A DNA stretch of 64,000 nt from Halobacillus ihumii (GTDB taxonomy: Bacteria > Bacillota > Bacilli > Bacillales > Halobacillaceae), in assembly GCF_902726645.1 (NCBI RefSeq), contig NZ_CACVAO010000001.1, positions 2,046,001 through 2,110,000 on the forward strand, given 5' to 3'. Each line of letters opens with the position of its first letter. The stretch's first letter is position 1. A program made the position numbers and the translations under genes. Shown here piece by piece: positions 35,157 through 45,828 of the stretch. The notes beneath the pieces were generated by a model, which worked only from the letters and a program-made list of their open reading frames with translations, had not been told where the DNA came from and did not search any database.

Positions 35157-36994
35157 TTTTTCCGCCTCCGCTTCTGACTGATTAGCGGAAGTGTAAAGAA
35201 GACAGTGGTCCCCTTACCTTCTTGGCTTTTAGCCCATATTTCACCATGATGGGCTTCAATTATTTCCCGGGCAATAGCTAGTCCAAGTCCTGTACCGCCC
35301 ATTTCTCTCGACCGTGCTTTATCGACACGATAAAAGCGGTCAAATATTTTATCGACTGTGTCGGAAGGCATACCTAGTCCCTGATCCGAGATGCTCACTT
35401 GAAGATGTTTATTAACAGGCTGTGCTTGGAAGGTAATGGTTCCTCCTTCAGGCGAATACTTAATCGCATTTGAAATCACATTGTCTAGAACTTGTGTGAT
35501 TTTATCTTTATCGATCCATACAAAAAGGTGTTGCTTGGAAAGCTCACGTTGATGAGCCGTATTTTCGTCCCGATTCATCTCGAAGCGATCTATAATATGT
35601 CCGAAGAAAGGGACAAAATCGACTTTTTCCTTAAATAATCCAGTGTCTTCCTTACGCTCCATTTTCGACAATTGGAGCAAATCATTGACGAGTCGAATCA
35701 TTCGATCTGTTTCATTTTGCGTCACATCTAAGAATCTTGGTGCAATTTCTTCGTCCTTCCACGCACCGTCCGTCAGTGCCTCAATATAGCTCCTCATCGT
35801 TGTCAACGGAGTACGGAGTTCATGTGACACATTCGACACAAATTCTCGTCGCTCCTGTTCTACTTTTTCTTGTTCAGTTACATCACTAAGTACAGTAATA
35901 AAGCCATTCATCTCTTCATTTTCGTCTTGTACAACAGAGAAATTAGCTTTTAATAGAAGGTGCTGGTCCTCCTCACTCAAATCAATAATCACTGAACCAA
36001 TGGAATCAATCTCTGACACTTCACCGATCTGATCCGTTAAGTCCAAGATATCAATTAATGATTGCCCTTGGACTTCTTCAAAGCTTTGTCCAATCAGTTT
36101 AGACGCTGGAGCATTCATTAATGTTACAGCTCCTAAACGATCTGTTGCGATAACCCCGTCTGACATGTTGGAAAGGACGGAACTAAGTTTCCTTCGTTCT
36201 CCTTCGGTGGTGGCTTGAGATAACTTTAACTTATCCGTTAAATCATTAAAGGCTATCCCTAATTGTCCGATCTCATCGTTTCCGTGAACCGTTACTTTTT
36301 GTGAAAAGTCGCCCGTAGACATGACTAAAGCCTGTCTTCGCATCGCAGACAGAGGTTTCGTGATCGTCCGTGCGACCAAAATTCCAAGTAATGCAGTAAT
36401 TGTAATAGCCAGCACTGCCCCCGTAGCAAAAATATTATTGATCGTCTGAAGCTGTTCATAAACTTCACTCATATCAGCTTGATAAAACACGGCACCGAGT
36501 GCTTGTTCTTCGTTACTGCTAAGGATAGAAGTTGCCCCTACTAATAAGCGGTTACCCGTTTCTCCATCCTGCCTCATAACTGGTGAAGTATCGGAAGAGG
36601 GCAGTTGTAAAGCAGAGGTGATTCGAGGATTAATAACCTTCTTCCCAACGTTTGAATTTCTTAACTCTTCATTTTGTTCTGCAATGATACGTCCATTACT
36701 ATCTACCACCAGAAGTTTTTGGATGTCAGATTCGTCAAAATCCTGAATTAAATTTTGGACATCGGACTTGAGACTAGGATCTGTTTCGTCTCGTTCTAAT
36801 TGAAATGAATTTTGCAAGCTATAAGTAAGAGAGCGAATCGTCCCTTCGACGGAACTCGTAAAGTTATCCTTAAGCTGCTCCTCAAGCTTATCAACAAAAT
36901 ATGCCCCAATCACCTGAATACCTAACAGGAGTAATAAAATATAAACAACAATAAGCTTCAGTCTGACTGACTGAAAAAAGCTCACTTTCTTCAT
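35153..36994 (-). CDS. walK: Cell-wall sensor histidine kinase WalK (YycG)
   Basis: A 613-residue sensor kinase. Two transmembrane segments (about residues 12-31 and 187-208) flank an extracellular sensing domain. A HAMP linker follows (about 210-262), then a PAS domain (265-375), HisKA with phosphorylated H391 (NVSHELRTPLTT) and an HATPase domain (NVISNAIKYSPEGG, DQGLGMP, GTGLGLAI). It phosphorylates WalR and is essential in relatives for cell-wall turnover. It is 6 bp behind walR and overlaps walH. Within it, 35262-35275 reads ATTTCCCGGGCAAT, one base off a Noc binding site. Confidence 0.97.
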   Translation of the reverse strand: MKKVSFFQSVRLKLIVVYILLLLLGIQVIGAYFVDKLEEQLKDNFTSSVEGTIRSLTYSLQNSFQLERDETDPSLKSDVQNLIQDFDESDIQKLLVVDSNGRIIAEQNEELRNSNVGKKVINPRITSALQLPSSDTSPVMRQDGETGNRLLVGATSILSSNEEQALGAVFYQADMSEVYEQLQTINNIFATGAVLAITITALLGILVARTITKPLSAMRRQALVMSTGDFSQKVTVHGNDEIGQLGIAFNDLTDKLKLSQATTEGERRKLSSVLSNMSDGVIATDRLGAVTLMNAPASKLIGQSFEEVQGQSLIDILDLTDQIGEVSEIDSIGSVIIDLSEEDQHLLLKANFSVVQDENEEMNGFITVLSDVTEQEKVEQERREFVSNVSHELRTPLTTMRSYIEALTDGAWKDEEIAPRFLDVTQNETDRMIRLVNDLLQLSKMERKEDTGLFKEKVDFVPFFGHIIDRFEMNRDENTAHQRELSKQHLFVWIDKDKITQVLDNVISNAIKYSPEGGTITFQAQPVNKHLQVSISDQGLGMPSDTVDKIFDRFYRVDKARSREMGGTGLGLAIAREIIEAHHGEIWAKSQEGKGTTVFFTLPLISQKRRRKK

Positions 36995-37000
36995 ATAACC

Positions 37001-37705
37001 CTACTCCTGCTCTGGGTTTCTCAAATAGTAACCGACCCCGCGTCGAGTCACAATCCATGCTGGATTACTCGGATTCTCCTCAATTTTTTCACGAAGACGA
37101 CGAACCGTAACATCGACTGTACGTACATCTCCGTAGTAATCATACCCCCACACTGTCTCGAGCAAATGCTCACGAGTCATCACTTGTCCAATATGACGGG
37201 CAAGGTAATGCAGCAATTCAAATTCACGGTGCGTAAGTTCAATATAGGATCCATCCCGAGTGACTGTATAGGCATCAGGGTGAATGGCTAAACGTCCGAT
37301 CGTAATGTCTTTCGATTGTTGAGACTGATCCTCTGGTTCTTGCTGATGTCTGCGCAAATTAGCCTTTACCCTGGCAATCAGCTCACGATTACTGAACGGT
37401 TTGGTCACATAGTCATCGGCACCCATCTCCAAGCCTAATACCTTATCGATTTCTGCATCTTTTGCTGTCAGCATTATAATCGGCATCGTGTGATTTTTAC
37501 GGACCTCACGACACACTTCATTCCCATCTTTATGAGGCAGCATAATATCAAGCAAAATTAAATCAGGGTCTTCTTGATCTGCTTTTTGAATGGCTTCATC
37601 CCCATCATAAGCGCAGACCACATCATAGCCCTCTTTTTCTAAATTAAACTTCAATATATCTGCAATTGGCTTTTCATCGTCTACTACTAAGATCTTTAGC
37701 GCCAT
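37001..37705 (-). CDS. walR: Cell-wall response regulator WalR (YycF)
   Basis: A 234-residue OmpR-family response regulator. The receiver domain has the acidic pocket D9-D10 and phosphoacceptor D53 (LILLDIMLP), with K in MLTAKD. The winged-helix DNA-binding domain ends [18 protein letters not shown]. The frame is open to a GTG at 37714. I chose ATG 37705 because AAGGAAGTG lies upstream with better spacing and gives the standard [11 protein letters not shown] start. It heads the wal operon. Confidence 0.97.
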   Translation of the reverse strand: MALKILVVDDEKPIADILKFNLEKEGYDVVCAYDGDEAIQKADQEDPDLILLDIMLPHKDGNEVCREVRKNHTMPIIMLTAKDAEIDKVLGLEMGADDYVTKPFSNRELIARVKANLRRHQQEPEDQSQQSKDITIGRLAIHPDAYTVTRDGSYIELTHREFELLHYLARHIGQVMTREHLLETVWGYDYYGDVRTVDVTVRRLREKIEENPSNPAWIVTRRGVGYYLRNPEQE

Positions 37706-37824
37706 ACTAGTCACTTCCTTTTCATCTACTTCAATACTTTCCCTTATTTTAACTTATTTACAGCCAAATGTCTTACTTCAACTGAAATAACCTCCCTGCA
37801 TAAGGGAGAAGCGCTGTTCTTGCG

Positions 37825-37850
37825 TGTCTTGAGCGCTTTGCGCTCAAGAC
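37825..37850. repeat. Hairpin upstream of the wal operon
   Basis: GTCTTGAGCG pairs with CGCTCAAGAC around CTTTGG-type bases in the 243-bp gap between walR and the M23 gene. It has no T-run and may be regulatory or structural. Confidence 0.4.
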
Positions 37851-37911
37851 GGCTAACTTCATTCAAACTTGTCCATAGCTTAAGTAAACACATTTATATT
37901 ATCCTAAACAA

Positions 37912-37943
37912 ACAAAAAACCGCTATGATGCACATAGCGGTTC
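37912..37943 (-). terminator. Terminator of the M23 hydrolase gene
   Basis: AACCGCTATG pairs with CATAGCGGTT. The minus strand continues into Ts (TTTTTTGTTTG). Confidence 0.8.
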
Positions 37944-37948
37944 GTCTA

Positions 37949-39349
37949 TTAAAAATATGAAAGGGGATTTTGTAAGGAACCATCTTTATATACTTCAAAG
38001 TGCAAGTGTACCCCTGTTGAATCTCCAGTCGTTCCCATAACTCCGATCGCGCTTCCCTTTTCAACAGTTTCCCCTGGACTTACACTAATGGACGCTAAAT
38101 GAGCGTAAATGGTTTTATAGCCATTGTTATGATTGATCACGACCTTATTCCCATAGTCGCCATCACTTCCTGCTGAAACAACGACTCCATTGTCAGCTGA
38201 TTTAATCGTATGGTCACTCACACCAGAGATATCAATCCCTTTATGAAAGTCGCCCCATCTTGAACCTTGCTCACTTGTAATCGTCCCGCCTACAGCCGGC
38301 CATTCAAATTCTCCAGTCCCTTGTGATGGTGTCACTTTCGTTCCTTTTAGAATGATTTCTTTAACAGGTTCTGTAATGACTTCTTCATCCAATGTTTTCT
38401 CTTTGATTACATTACCGTTTTTCTCTTTTAAGGAATAATGAACTTCCTTTTTTCCTTCCTGCCCCTCTTGTTTTACTTCTGTTTCACCTTTACGAAGATC
38501 ATCTGTTTCAACAACCTTCGTCTCGTAAGAAATCGTCTCCTCTTTGATCCCTTCTTCTGTAACGAGAACCTTTGTTAACGGTTCAAGCTCTGTCACATTC
38601 AGTTCTTGTCCAATCTGTAAAGGTTCCCCTTTACTTAGTTCAGGATTCAACTCGTACAATTTCTCCTTGGAGAGATCATACTTAGAAGATATTTCGCTAA
38701 GTACTTCACCTTCTTCGACAGTGTGAAGCGTTTCTTCCGGTGTCCCTTTTTGTAAAATATTCACGGCTTCCTCTACCGTTACAACTTCCCCAGGTTTCAC
38801 TTTTTCTTCTTTTTTTGAAACCTCATTAGTAAGTTTAACGTCTATTATAGTAGAATCATCAATATTCGGTTCTTCACCATTCTCTTTTCTCTCTTTTAAG
38901 TTACGAAGCACCTCTTCATCAACATATTGCGCTTTGTACTGCTGGATAGCTTTCTGGGCCTTATCTTCACTTGGAAGATAAGCTACAGTTCGATCACCGA
39001 CTGTTAATGCCACAGCATCGGCCACAATAGTGATATCGTTTTTGATGACATTCATAACTTCTTCATTATCATGAGAAGGTGTAAACATTTTTTCAGGTAC
39101 GTACACTATATCTCTTTCTGTTGTAACCTGAAGATGATTACGATCTTCCTGGGCTTGGTCCAAGCGTTGATCTATATAGGTTTGAACGACTTCCTTTTCG
39201 TCCACTACTCCTACATGTTTATCTCCCATATATACGTGGTATATAGTTTCCAGATTGCCTTCAGCATATGATGTAGCCCCAAGGCTCAAACCAAATCCAA
39301 GCAAAGTCATTATGGCGACTTTTTTCCAAATACCAGTCGTCTGTTTCAC
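37949..39349 (-). CDS. Secreted LysM/G5/M23 cell-wall hydrolase
   Basis: A 466-residue exported peptidoglycan DD- or LytM-type endopeptidase. It has a basic N-terminus and signal or anchor (WKKVAIMTLLGFGLSLGATSYA), then a LysM-like module (HTVEEGEVLSEISSKYDLSK). A G5 domain (residues about 265-340) and a C-terminal M23 domain with HKGIDIS and HLHFEVY follow. The frame starts with TTG at 39364; I chose GTG 39349 because GGGGG and AAAGGA stand before it. It lies just upstream of walR in the same direction, separated by a terminator. Many WalR targets are such hydrolases, but no WalR box was recognised here. Confidence 0.88.
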   Translation of the reverse strand: MKQTTGIWKKVAIMTLLGFGLSLGATSYAEGNLETIYHVYMGDKHVGVVDEKEVVQTYIDQRLDQAQEDRNHLQVTTERDIVYVPEKMFTPSHDNEEVMNVIKNDITIVADAVALTVGDRTVAYLPSEDKAQKAIQQYKAQYVDEEVLRNLKERKENGEEPNIDDSTIIDVKLTNEVSKKEEKVKPGEVVTVEEAVNILQKGTPEETLHTVEEGEVLSEISSKYDLSKEKLYELNPELSKGEPLQIGQELNVTELEPLTKVLVTEEGIKEETISYETKVVETDDLRKGETEVKQEGQEGKKEVHYSLKEKNGNVIKEKTLDEEVITEPVKEIILKGTKVTPSQGTGEFEWPAVGGTITSEQGSRWGDFHKGIDISGVSDHTIKSADNGVVVSAGSDGDYGNKVVINHNNGYKTIYAHLASISVSPGETVEKGSAIGVMGTTGDSTGVHLHFEVYKDGSLQNPLSYF

Positions 39350-39701
39350 GGTCCTTTCCCCCAAATCAAATCTCTATCTCTCTCTTTTTTTATATAGTTG
39401 ACACCTTTTTCAAGGTATCATAACTAAACATGATTCGACAGGATATTTAAAAGATGTAAACAATTTATAATATTGCTTCCAAAATTCTCTTATAAGGTGT
39501 AATCAAATTCCCAAAAGGTGTACTTTTACACAAATTAATGGGTTATTTATCCATCATTATTGCGCAAATGTTACACAGATCGATAAAAAGGTGCAAATAG
39601 TCCTCTCTAAAGGGGTTTTTGTCGAATTAACGCAGCCAAAATTGAATCCACCTGGCTCCATTGTAGGTTCCTAACTATAGTTTCATAATAAGAAATACTA
39701 A
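39350..39701. other. Non-coding region upstream of the M23 gene
   Basis: 352 bases, AT-rich, no gene. A small palindrome (GTGTACTTTTACAC) lies near 39520. The promoter of the M23 gene should be here but was not pinned down. Confidence 0.4.
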
Positions 39702-39730
39702 AAACGCCCGTGAGCAGCTCACGGGCGTTT
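39702..39730 (-). terminator. Terminator after tRNA-Phe
   Basis: AAACGCCCGTGAG pairs with CTCACGGGCGTTT around CAG. Confidence 0.85.
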
Positions 39731-39739
39731 GTTTAATAG

Positions 39740-39812
<73 letters not shown>

Positions 39813-39856
39813 ATAATAATATAAAATTTAAAGTAAACAGGAAGTTTTATGTAAAA

Positions 39857-39933
39857 TGGCGGTCCGGACGGGACTCGAACCCGCGACCTCCTGCGTGACA
39901 GGCAGGCATTCTAACCAACTGAACTACCGGACC
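39857..39933 (-). tRNA. tRNA-Asp (GTC)
   Basis: The minus strand starts GGTCCGGTAGTTCAGTTGG. The anticodon loop CTGTCAC gives GTC. The acceptor stem GGTCCGG pairs with CCGGACC, and the 3' CCA is encoded. It is upstream of tRNA-Phe in one transcript. Confidence 0.96.
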
Positions 39934-40034
39934 GTTTCTTACGGCAACGATATTTATCATATCATAGAGCTATACAAACAGCAATAGATTTTTTGATTAG
40001 TCCTTTCAAAAGAGAAATTGGAAGGGTAGTCCCT

Positions 40035-40586
40035 CTATTTCTCTCTCAGCCAACTTTGCATCTTCTCTATAAGTCCTCTTGGTTCAGCAGCTTGTAAAAT
40101 CAAGCTCCGGTTAGACTCGGCAACAAATCCTGCTTGAATTGCATGATCAATCAGGTTTAGGAGCGGAGTATAATAATCCTCAGTATTTAGCAGCGCAATG
40201 GGCTTCGTGTGCAACCCAATTTGAGCCCACGTTATCGTTTCGAACAGTTCCTCGAATGTCCCGAACCCTCCAGGAAGGGCAATAAAGCCATCAGCCAATT
40301 CGCTCATTTTAGCTTTTCTTTCATGCATGGTTTTGACCTCAATAAATGAAGTCAGCTTTTGGTGAGCAATTTCTTTTTCAAAAAGCGGTGTCGGCATAAT
40401 ACCTGTCACGCTTCCTCCTGATGCTAAAATGGAGTCAGCCAGTTCCCCCATTAGTCCACTCTTAGCTCCACCGTATACAAGTTCGATTTGTTTCTCGGCA
40501 AAAACTTCACCCAATACCTTTGATTGTTCTGTAAATGCCGGGTTACTCCCAGGCTTTGATCCAGCATAAACACTTATTCTTTTCAT
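40035..40586 (-). CDS. LOG family protein (TIGR00730, YvdD-like)
   Basis: A 183-residue Rossmann-fold protein of the LONELY GUY family. The signature PGGFGTFEELFE is present, along with the N-terminal YAGSKPGSNPAF and YGGAKSGLMGELAD. Family members hydrolyse nucleoside 5'-monophosphates to the base plus ribose phosphate (cytokinin type in plants). The bacterial substrate is unclear. AGGAG precedes the ATG. It lies between the tRNAs and purA in the same direction, behind the purA terminator. Confidence 0.9.
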   Translation of the reverse strand: MKRISVYAGSKPGSNPAFTEQSKVLGEVFAEKQIELVYGGAKSGLMGELADSILASGGSVTGIMPTPLFEKEIAHQKLTSFIEVKTMHERKAKMSELADGFIALPGGFGTFEELFETITWAQIGLHTKPIALLNTEDYYTPLLNLIDHAIQAGFVAESNRSLILQAAEPRGLIEKMQSWLREK

Positions 40587-40611
40587 AGTAAGCTCCTTTC
40601 CTCACACAAAA

Positions 40612-40638
40612 CACGTCCCCCCTAAAGAGGGAGACGTG
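40612..40638 (-). terminator. Terminator of purA
   Basis: CACGTCCCCCC and GAGGGAGACGTG form a hairpin with a short loop directly after the purA stop. A T-rich stretch follows on the minus strand. Confidence 0.65.
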
Positions 40639-40656
40639 CTTATTCTTTCTATTATA

Positions 40657-41976
<1,320 letters not shown>

Positions 41977-42027
41977 TTAAATTAAATACATGGTCAGTTT
42001 ATCAATATTTTATTCATTCGTCAACGC

Positions 42028-42070
42028 AAACCCGAACAATATATATTATTTTAATAATAATGTTCGATTA
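42028..42070 (-). promoter_or_regulatory. PurBox pair (PurR operator) of purA
   Basis: AAACCCGAACAAT (42028-42040) and the inverted box ending ATGTTCG (42060-42066) face each other. They match the PurBox core CCGAACWWT. Two inverted boxes upstream of purA are what PurR of Bacilli binds. Confidence 0.75.
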
Positions 42071-42096
42071 TACTACTTCTTGTTATTACTTATATA

Positions 42097-42153
42097 TACT
42101 TATAATAACTTATATCACTTGAACTAAATGTCATAATTACTTATAATAACTTA
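42097..42153. promoter_or_regulatory. 16-bp direct repeats, probable DeoR-type operator
   Basis: TACTTATAATAACTTA occurs exactly at 42097-42112 and 42138-42153, offset 41 bp (about four helical turns). The copies lie just before the ribosome binding site of the DeoR-type gene, so autoregulation is likely. A partial copy (ATTACTTATA) lies near 42085. Confidence 0.65.
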
Positions 42154-42172
42154 CAAAGGAGTGATGATTGCA

Positions 42173-42940
42173 ATGTACCAAGAGGAACGGCTTATTGAGA
42201 TTCTTACTTACTTAAGGAATGAAAAACGAATTTCAGTAGAAAAAATCTGCGAACTCTTTGACGTTTCTCGTGATACAGCCCGGAGAGACCTCGTAAAGCT
42301 CGAAGAACAGCAAGCGATTTTACGAACAAGAGGGGGAGCCATCCCGCCTTCTATTCATAACAAAATTAAGGACTATTCCAATCGCCTTCGGACTGATTCC
42401 GGAGAAAAATTCCATATTGGGCGAAAAGCAGCCTCACTGATCAGGAATGGCGATAAAGTGATATTAGATGCTTCAACTACTGTTCAGTCATGCGCAGATC
42501 AAATGAAAGAAATCGACTGTACTGTTATTACAAATTCTATTAACCAGGCAGAAATTTTATCAAATAAAGCAAACGTTACGATTCATTTACTCGGTGGCCA
42601 GCTGCATAAGGAACATCGTTTTTTATATGGCACCTCCGTCATTGACCGGCTCTCAAAATATTACGTCGATCATGCTTTCATTGGCGTAGTAGGGATCTCC
42701 GAGCATGGCTTAACTATTGCTCATGAAGAAGACGGTATGGTGAAAAGAAAAATGCTTGAACAGGCCAAACAGGTTACGGTTCTTGCTGACCATACTAAGA
42801 TAGGAATAACCGATTTTTACCAGTATGCAAGTTTAGAAGATATCGACCTGCTGATTACAGATCGTACACCTAGTACTGAATTTCAGAAGCTTCTCAGCAC
42901 CCACCAGGTCGAGTTGGTCGTAACGGAGGAGGAGGCATAA
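42173..42940 (+). CDS. DeoR-family transcriptional regulator
   Basis: A 255-residue regulator of sugar metabolism. The N-terminal winged helix has ISVEKICELFDVSRDTARRDLVKLEE. The C-terminal sugar-phosphate sensor domain (DeoRC) has GDKVILDASTTVQSCADQM, the ITNSINQAEIL block, a LLGGQLHKEH motif and VTVLADHTKIG. The frame starts with GTG at 42161, but ATG 42173 has AAGGAG eleven bases upstream. Direct repeats overlap its promoter. It is co-transcribed with the HAD phosphatase, which suggests control of a sugar-phosphate pool; the inducer is unknown. Confidence 0.9.
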   Translation: MYQEERLIEILTYLRNEKRISVEKICELFDVSRDTARRDLVKLEEQQAILRTRGGAIPPSIHNKIKDYSNRLRTDSGEKFHIGRKAASLIRNGDKVILDASTTVQSCADQMKEIDCTVITNSINQAEILSNKANVTIHLLGGQLHKEHRFLYGTSVIDRLSKYYVDHAFIGVVGISEHGLTIAHEEDGMVKRKMLEQAKQVTVLADHTKIGITDFYQYASLEDIDLLITDRTPSTEFQKLLSTHQVELVVTEEEA

Positions 42941-42942
42941 CT

Positions 42943-43803
42943 ATGAAAATGATTGCCATTGATTTGGATGGAACTCTTTTAAATAGTCAAAGTTCCATCA
43001 GTGAAGAAAATATTGCAGCGATTAAAAAGGCTCAAGCTAGAGGAATAGAAGTTGTCATTGCTACGGGACGAGCTGAATTCGATGTGCGGGAAGTTTTCAA
43101 AAATACTGGACTGCTCACATGGGTAATAGGAGCAAATGGAGCCACCATGCATCAGCCTGATGGGGGATACTTTGACGCTACTTCCATTGATCCTAAAGAT
43201 GGGAAAGAGATATTACAGTGGCTTGAACAGGAGGAATTCTATTATGAGGTCTTCAGTGATTCAGCAATCCTTACTCCACAGAATGGCCGGGAACTGCTCA
43301 ATATCGAACTTGATAGGATTAGGAGTGCCAATCCAAAAGCAGATATTTCCGATTTAAAGCTGGCCATGAACAAACAATTTGGACAGCAAGGGTTTCTGCA
43401 TGTTGAATCATATCAAGAAATTCTGGCGGCCGATGTTCCGCTCTACAATGTGCTCGCTTTTTCGTTTGATCAGGATAAACTCACCACAGGCTGGCGTCAG
43501 TTCGAGGAACACGACCATTTAACGTTAGTCAGCTCTTCTCTTCATAACTTCGAACTTGAGCATAAGGATGCTTCAAAGGGCAACGCATTGAGAAGATTAG
43601 CGGATTATAAAGGCATCTCCCTGCAAGATACTGGTGTAATTGGAGACAGTCCTAATGATCTGTCCATGTTCGAAGCCGCTGGCCACAGTGCAGCAATGTC
43701 AAATGCCCATGATTTAGTGAAAAAAGCCGGCGACTGTATAACAAAGTCCAATGATGAACACGGAGTTGCCCATATCATTGATAAATGGCTTACGTCTTAT
43801 TGA
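42943..43803 (+). CDS. Cof-type HAD-IIB family phosphatase
   Basis: A 286-residue sugar-phosphate phosphatase. Motif I is IAIDLDGTLLNS, with the nucleophile Asp near residue 7. The Lys of motif III follows (KDASKGNALRRL), and motif IV is GDSPNDLSMFEAAG. The cap domain lies in the middle, as in type IIB. GGAGGAGG lies seven bases before ATG, and only two bases separate it from the DeoR gene. The pair could remove phosphosugars under DeoR control (inference). Confidence 0.92.
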   Translation: MKMIAIDLDGTLLNSQSSISEENIAAIKKAQARGIEVVIATGRAEFDVREVFKNTGLLTWVIGANGATMHQPDGGYFDATSIDPKDGKEILQWLEQEEFYYEVFSDSAILTPQNGRELLNIELDRIRSANPKADISDLKLAMNKQFGQQGFLHVESYQEILAADVPLYNVLAFSFDQDKLTTGWRQFEEHDHLTLVSSSLHNFELEHKDASKGNALRRLADYKGISLQDTGVIGDSPNDLSMFEAAGHSAAMSNAHDLVKKAGDCITKSNDEHGVAHIIDKWLTSY

Positions 43804-43864
43804 TTCATACACACTCGGCGTAACTTCTTACAGAAGGCGTGACGAGCTGTGATGAATATATTTC

Positions 43865-43895
43865 AGGCTTCTGAGTATGAATAACTCAGAAGCCT
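43865..43895 (+). terminator. Terminator of the DeoR-HAD operon
   Basis: AGGCTTCTGAGT pairs with ACTCAGAAGCCT around ATGAATA, followed by a T/A run. Confidence 0.8.
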
Positions 43896-43928
43896 TACTA
43901 TTGTTTAGACACATATAAAACACAAAAA

Positions 43929-43969
43929 ACCACCTCAGGTCATCCATAAATTGGATGACCTGAGGTGGT
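43929..43969. terminator. Bidirectional terminator between HAD gene and dnaC
   Basis: ACCACCTCAGGTCATCCA and its exact complement form an 18-bp stem with a 5-base loop. A-runs and T-runs on both sides serve the convergent genes. Confidence 0.9.
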
Positions 43970-43985
43970 AAAAAAAGGATAGCGT

Positions 43986-45347
43986 TTAGGCCGGTGGTAC
44001 GTCGGCGTCACTGTATCTTCTGTCAAGGTCAACGAATTTGTTATATTCCTTTACGAAGGCGAGTTCCACATTGCCAACGGGACCGTTACGTTGTTTAGAT
44101 ATTATTATTTCAATAATATTTTGGTTTTCTGACTCCTGATCATAATAATCATCACGGTACAGAAATCCAACAATATCGGCATCCTGCTCAATTGAGCCTG
44201 ATTCACGCAGGTCGGACATCATCGGACGCTTATCCTGCCTTGATTCCACACCACGTGATAACTGGGATAATGCAATCAAAGGAACATTCAACTCACGAGC
44301 CAACCCTTTTAAGGAACGGGAAATCTCCGATACTTCCTGTTGACGGTTTTCTTTAGAATTGGCGCTTCCTTGAATAAGCTGCAGGTAGTCAATCAAAATC
44401 ATGCCTAGACCATGTTCTTGCTTGAGCCGACGGCACTTGGAGCGGATTTCACTCACCCGTATCCCTGGTGTATCATCGATATAAATCCCCGCATTAGACA
44501 AACTTCCCATTGCCATGGTCAGCTTGTTCCAATCGTCAGATTCCATACGCCCTGTCCGCAAACGCTGAGCGTCAATATTCCCCTCAGCACATAGCATACG
44601 TGAGACGAGTTGGTCAGCACCCATTTCAAGACTGAAAATAGCCACGTTTTCTTCCGTGTGTACAGCTACGTTCTGAGCTATATTAAGAGCAAACGCTGTT
44701 TTACCCATGGAAGGGCGGGCAGCGATTATAATCAAATCATTTCGCTGGAATCCCGAGGTGATTTGATCAAGGTCCCGATAGCCGGTTGGAATTCCTGTTA
44801 CGTTTCCATCATTGTTATGAAGCATTTCAATATTGTCATATACATCGATTAGCACATCTTTAATACTTTTAAATGCTCCAGAGTTCTTTCTGCTGGACAC
44901 TTCAAGAATATCTTTTTCTGCTGAATTTAAAACATCCTCTATATTCTCTTCTTCAGCAAATCCGCTCGTAACGATATCCGTCGCGGTACGAATCAATCCC
45001 CTTAATGTCGACTTCTCACTAACAATTTTCGTATAGTAGCCGACATTTGCTGCCGTTGGCACAGAGTTTGCGATATCACTTAAATAGGAGACACCGCCAA
45101 CTTCTTCTAACACTTTATTATTTGATAACGCCGTGGTCACTGTCACAAGATCAATAGGTTCGCCACGATCAGATAAAGTAAGCATCACTTCAAAAATGCG
45201 CTGGTGACTTGCTCTGTAAAAATCTTCAGGCAGCAAGTATTCAGCGGCCGTGGACATAGCCTCCGGTTCCAAAAAAACCGCCCCGAGCACCGCTTGTTCT
45301 GCTTCGATATTATGGGGTGGGGTACGGTCATTCCATAGTTCACTCAC
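43986..45347 (-). CDS. dnaC: Replicative DNA helicase DnaC (DnaB homologue)
   Basis: A 453-residue replicative helicase, named DnaC in B. subtilis and DnaB in E. coli. The N-terminal domain has PHNIEAEQAVLGAVFLE. The RecA-like domain has Walker A RPSMGKTAF near residue 208 and the DnaB motif SLEMGADQLVSRM. Later come LILIDYLQL-type and KQRNGPVG motifs. It starts with GTG at 45347, with GGGGAGG eight bases upstream. Its place after rplI is as in B. subtilis. Confidence 0.96.
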   Translation of the reverse strand: MSELWNDRTPPHNIEAEQAVLGAVFLEPEAMSTAAEYLLPEDFYRASHQRIFEVMLTLSDRGEPIDLVTVTTALSNNKVLEEVGGVSYLSDIANSVPTAANVGYYTKIVSEKSTLRGLIRTATDIVTSGFAEEENIEDVLNSAEKDILEVSSRKNSGAFKSIKDVLIDVYDNIEMLHNNDGNVTGIPTGYRDLDQITSGFQRNDLIIIAARPSMGKTAFALNIAQNVAVHTEENVAIFSLEMGADQLVSRMLCAEGNIDAQRLRTGRMESDDWNKLTMAMGSLSNAGIYIDDTPGIRVSEIRSKCRRLKQEHGLGMILIDYLQLIQGSANSKENRQQEVSEISRSLKGLARELNVPLIALSQLSRGVESRQDKRPMMSDLRESGSIEQDADIVGFLYRDDYYDQESENQNIIEIIISKQRNGPVGNVELAFVKEYNKFVDLDRRYSDADVPPA

Positions 45348-45381
45348 ATGCTGTTCCTCCCCTAGTCAAGCAAAGGGCCTC

Positions 45382-45828
45382 TTATTTCCCTTCAATATGA
45401 ACACGAATGTTACCTGTAACCTCTGGGTGCAGCTTTACAGGTACATTGGTGTACCCAAGTGTACGAATAGGCTCGTCTAACTCAATTTTACGTTTATCGA
45501 TTTTTATTTGATAGGATTTCTTCAGCTCTTCAGCAATTTGCTTACTTGTAATGGAGCCAAATAAACGTCCGCTATCACCGGACTTAGCTGTTAATTTCAC
45601 TTCCATATTAGCTAACTTTTCTTTAAGCAGTTCCGCTTCCTTCACTTCTTCCTCAGCAAGCTGCTCTTGTTTTGCGTCTTTCGCTTCCTGTGCCTTAAGG
45701 TTTCCGCTCGTAGCCTCGACAGCTAAATTATGTTTCAAAAGATAGTTCCGCGCATAACCATCAGAAACGTTCTTAGTTTCTCCTTTTTTCCCTTTTCCTT
45801 TTACATCTGCTTTGAATATAACCTTCAT
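45382..45828 (-). CDS. rplI: 50S ribosomal protein L9
   Basis: A 148-residue L9 with the signature [17 protein letters not shown], then NYLLKHNLA and the C-terminal [15 protein letters not shown]. It overlaps the gdpP stop by ATGA, so it is translationally coupled, and it precedes dnaC in one direction. Confidence 0.97.
   Translation of the reverse strand: MKVIFKADVKGKGKKGETKNVSDGYARNYLLKHNLAVEATSGNLKAQEAKDAKQEQLAEEEVKEAELLKEKLANMEVKLTAKSGDSGRLFGSITSKQIAEELKKSYQIKIDKRKIELDEPIRTLGYTNVPVKLHPEVTGNIRVHIEGK

Noticed and set aside
39500..39560. WalR box upstream of the M23 gene
   Set aside because: TGTAA-type half-sites are present but not in the spaced pair the consensus needs.
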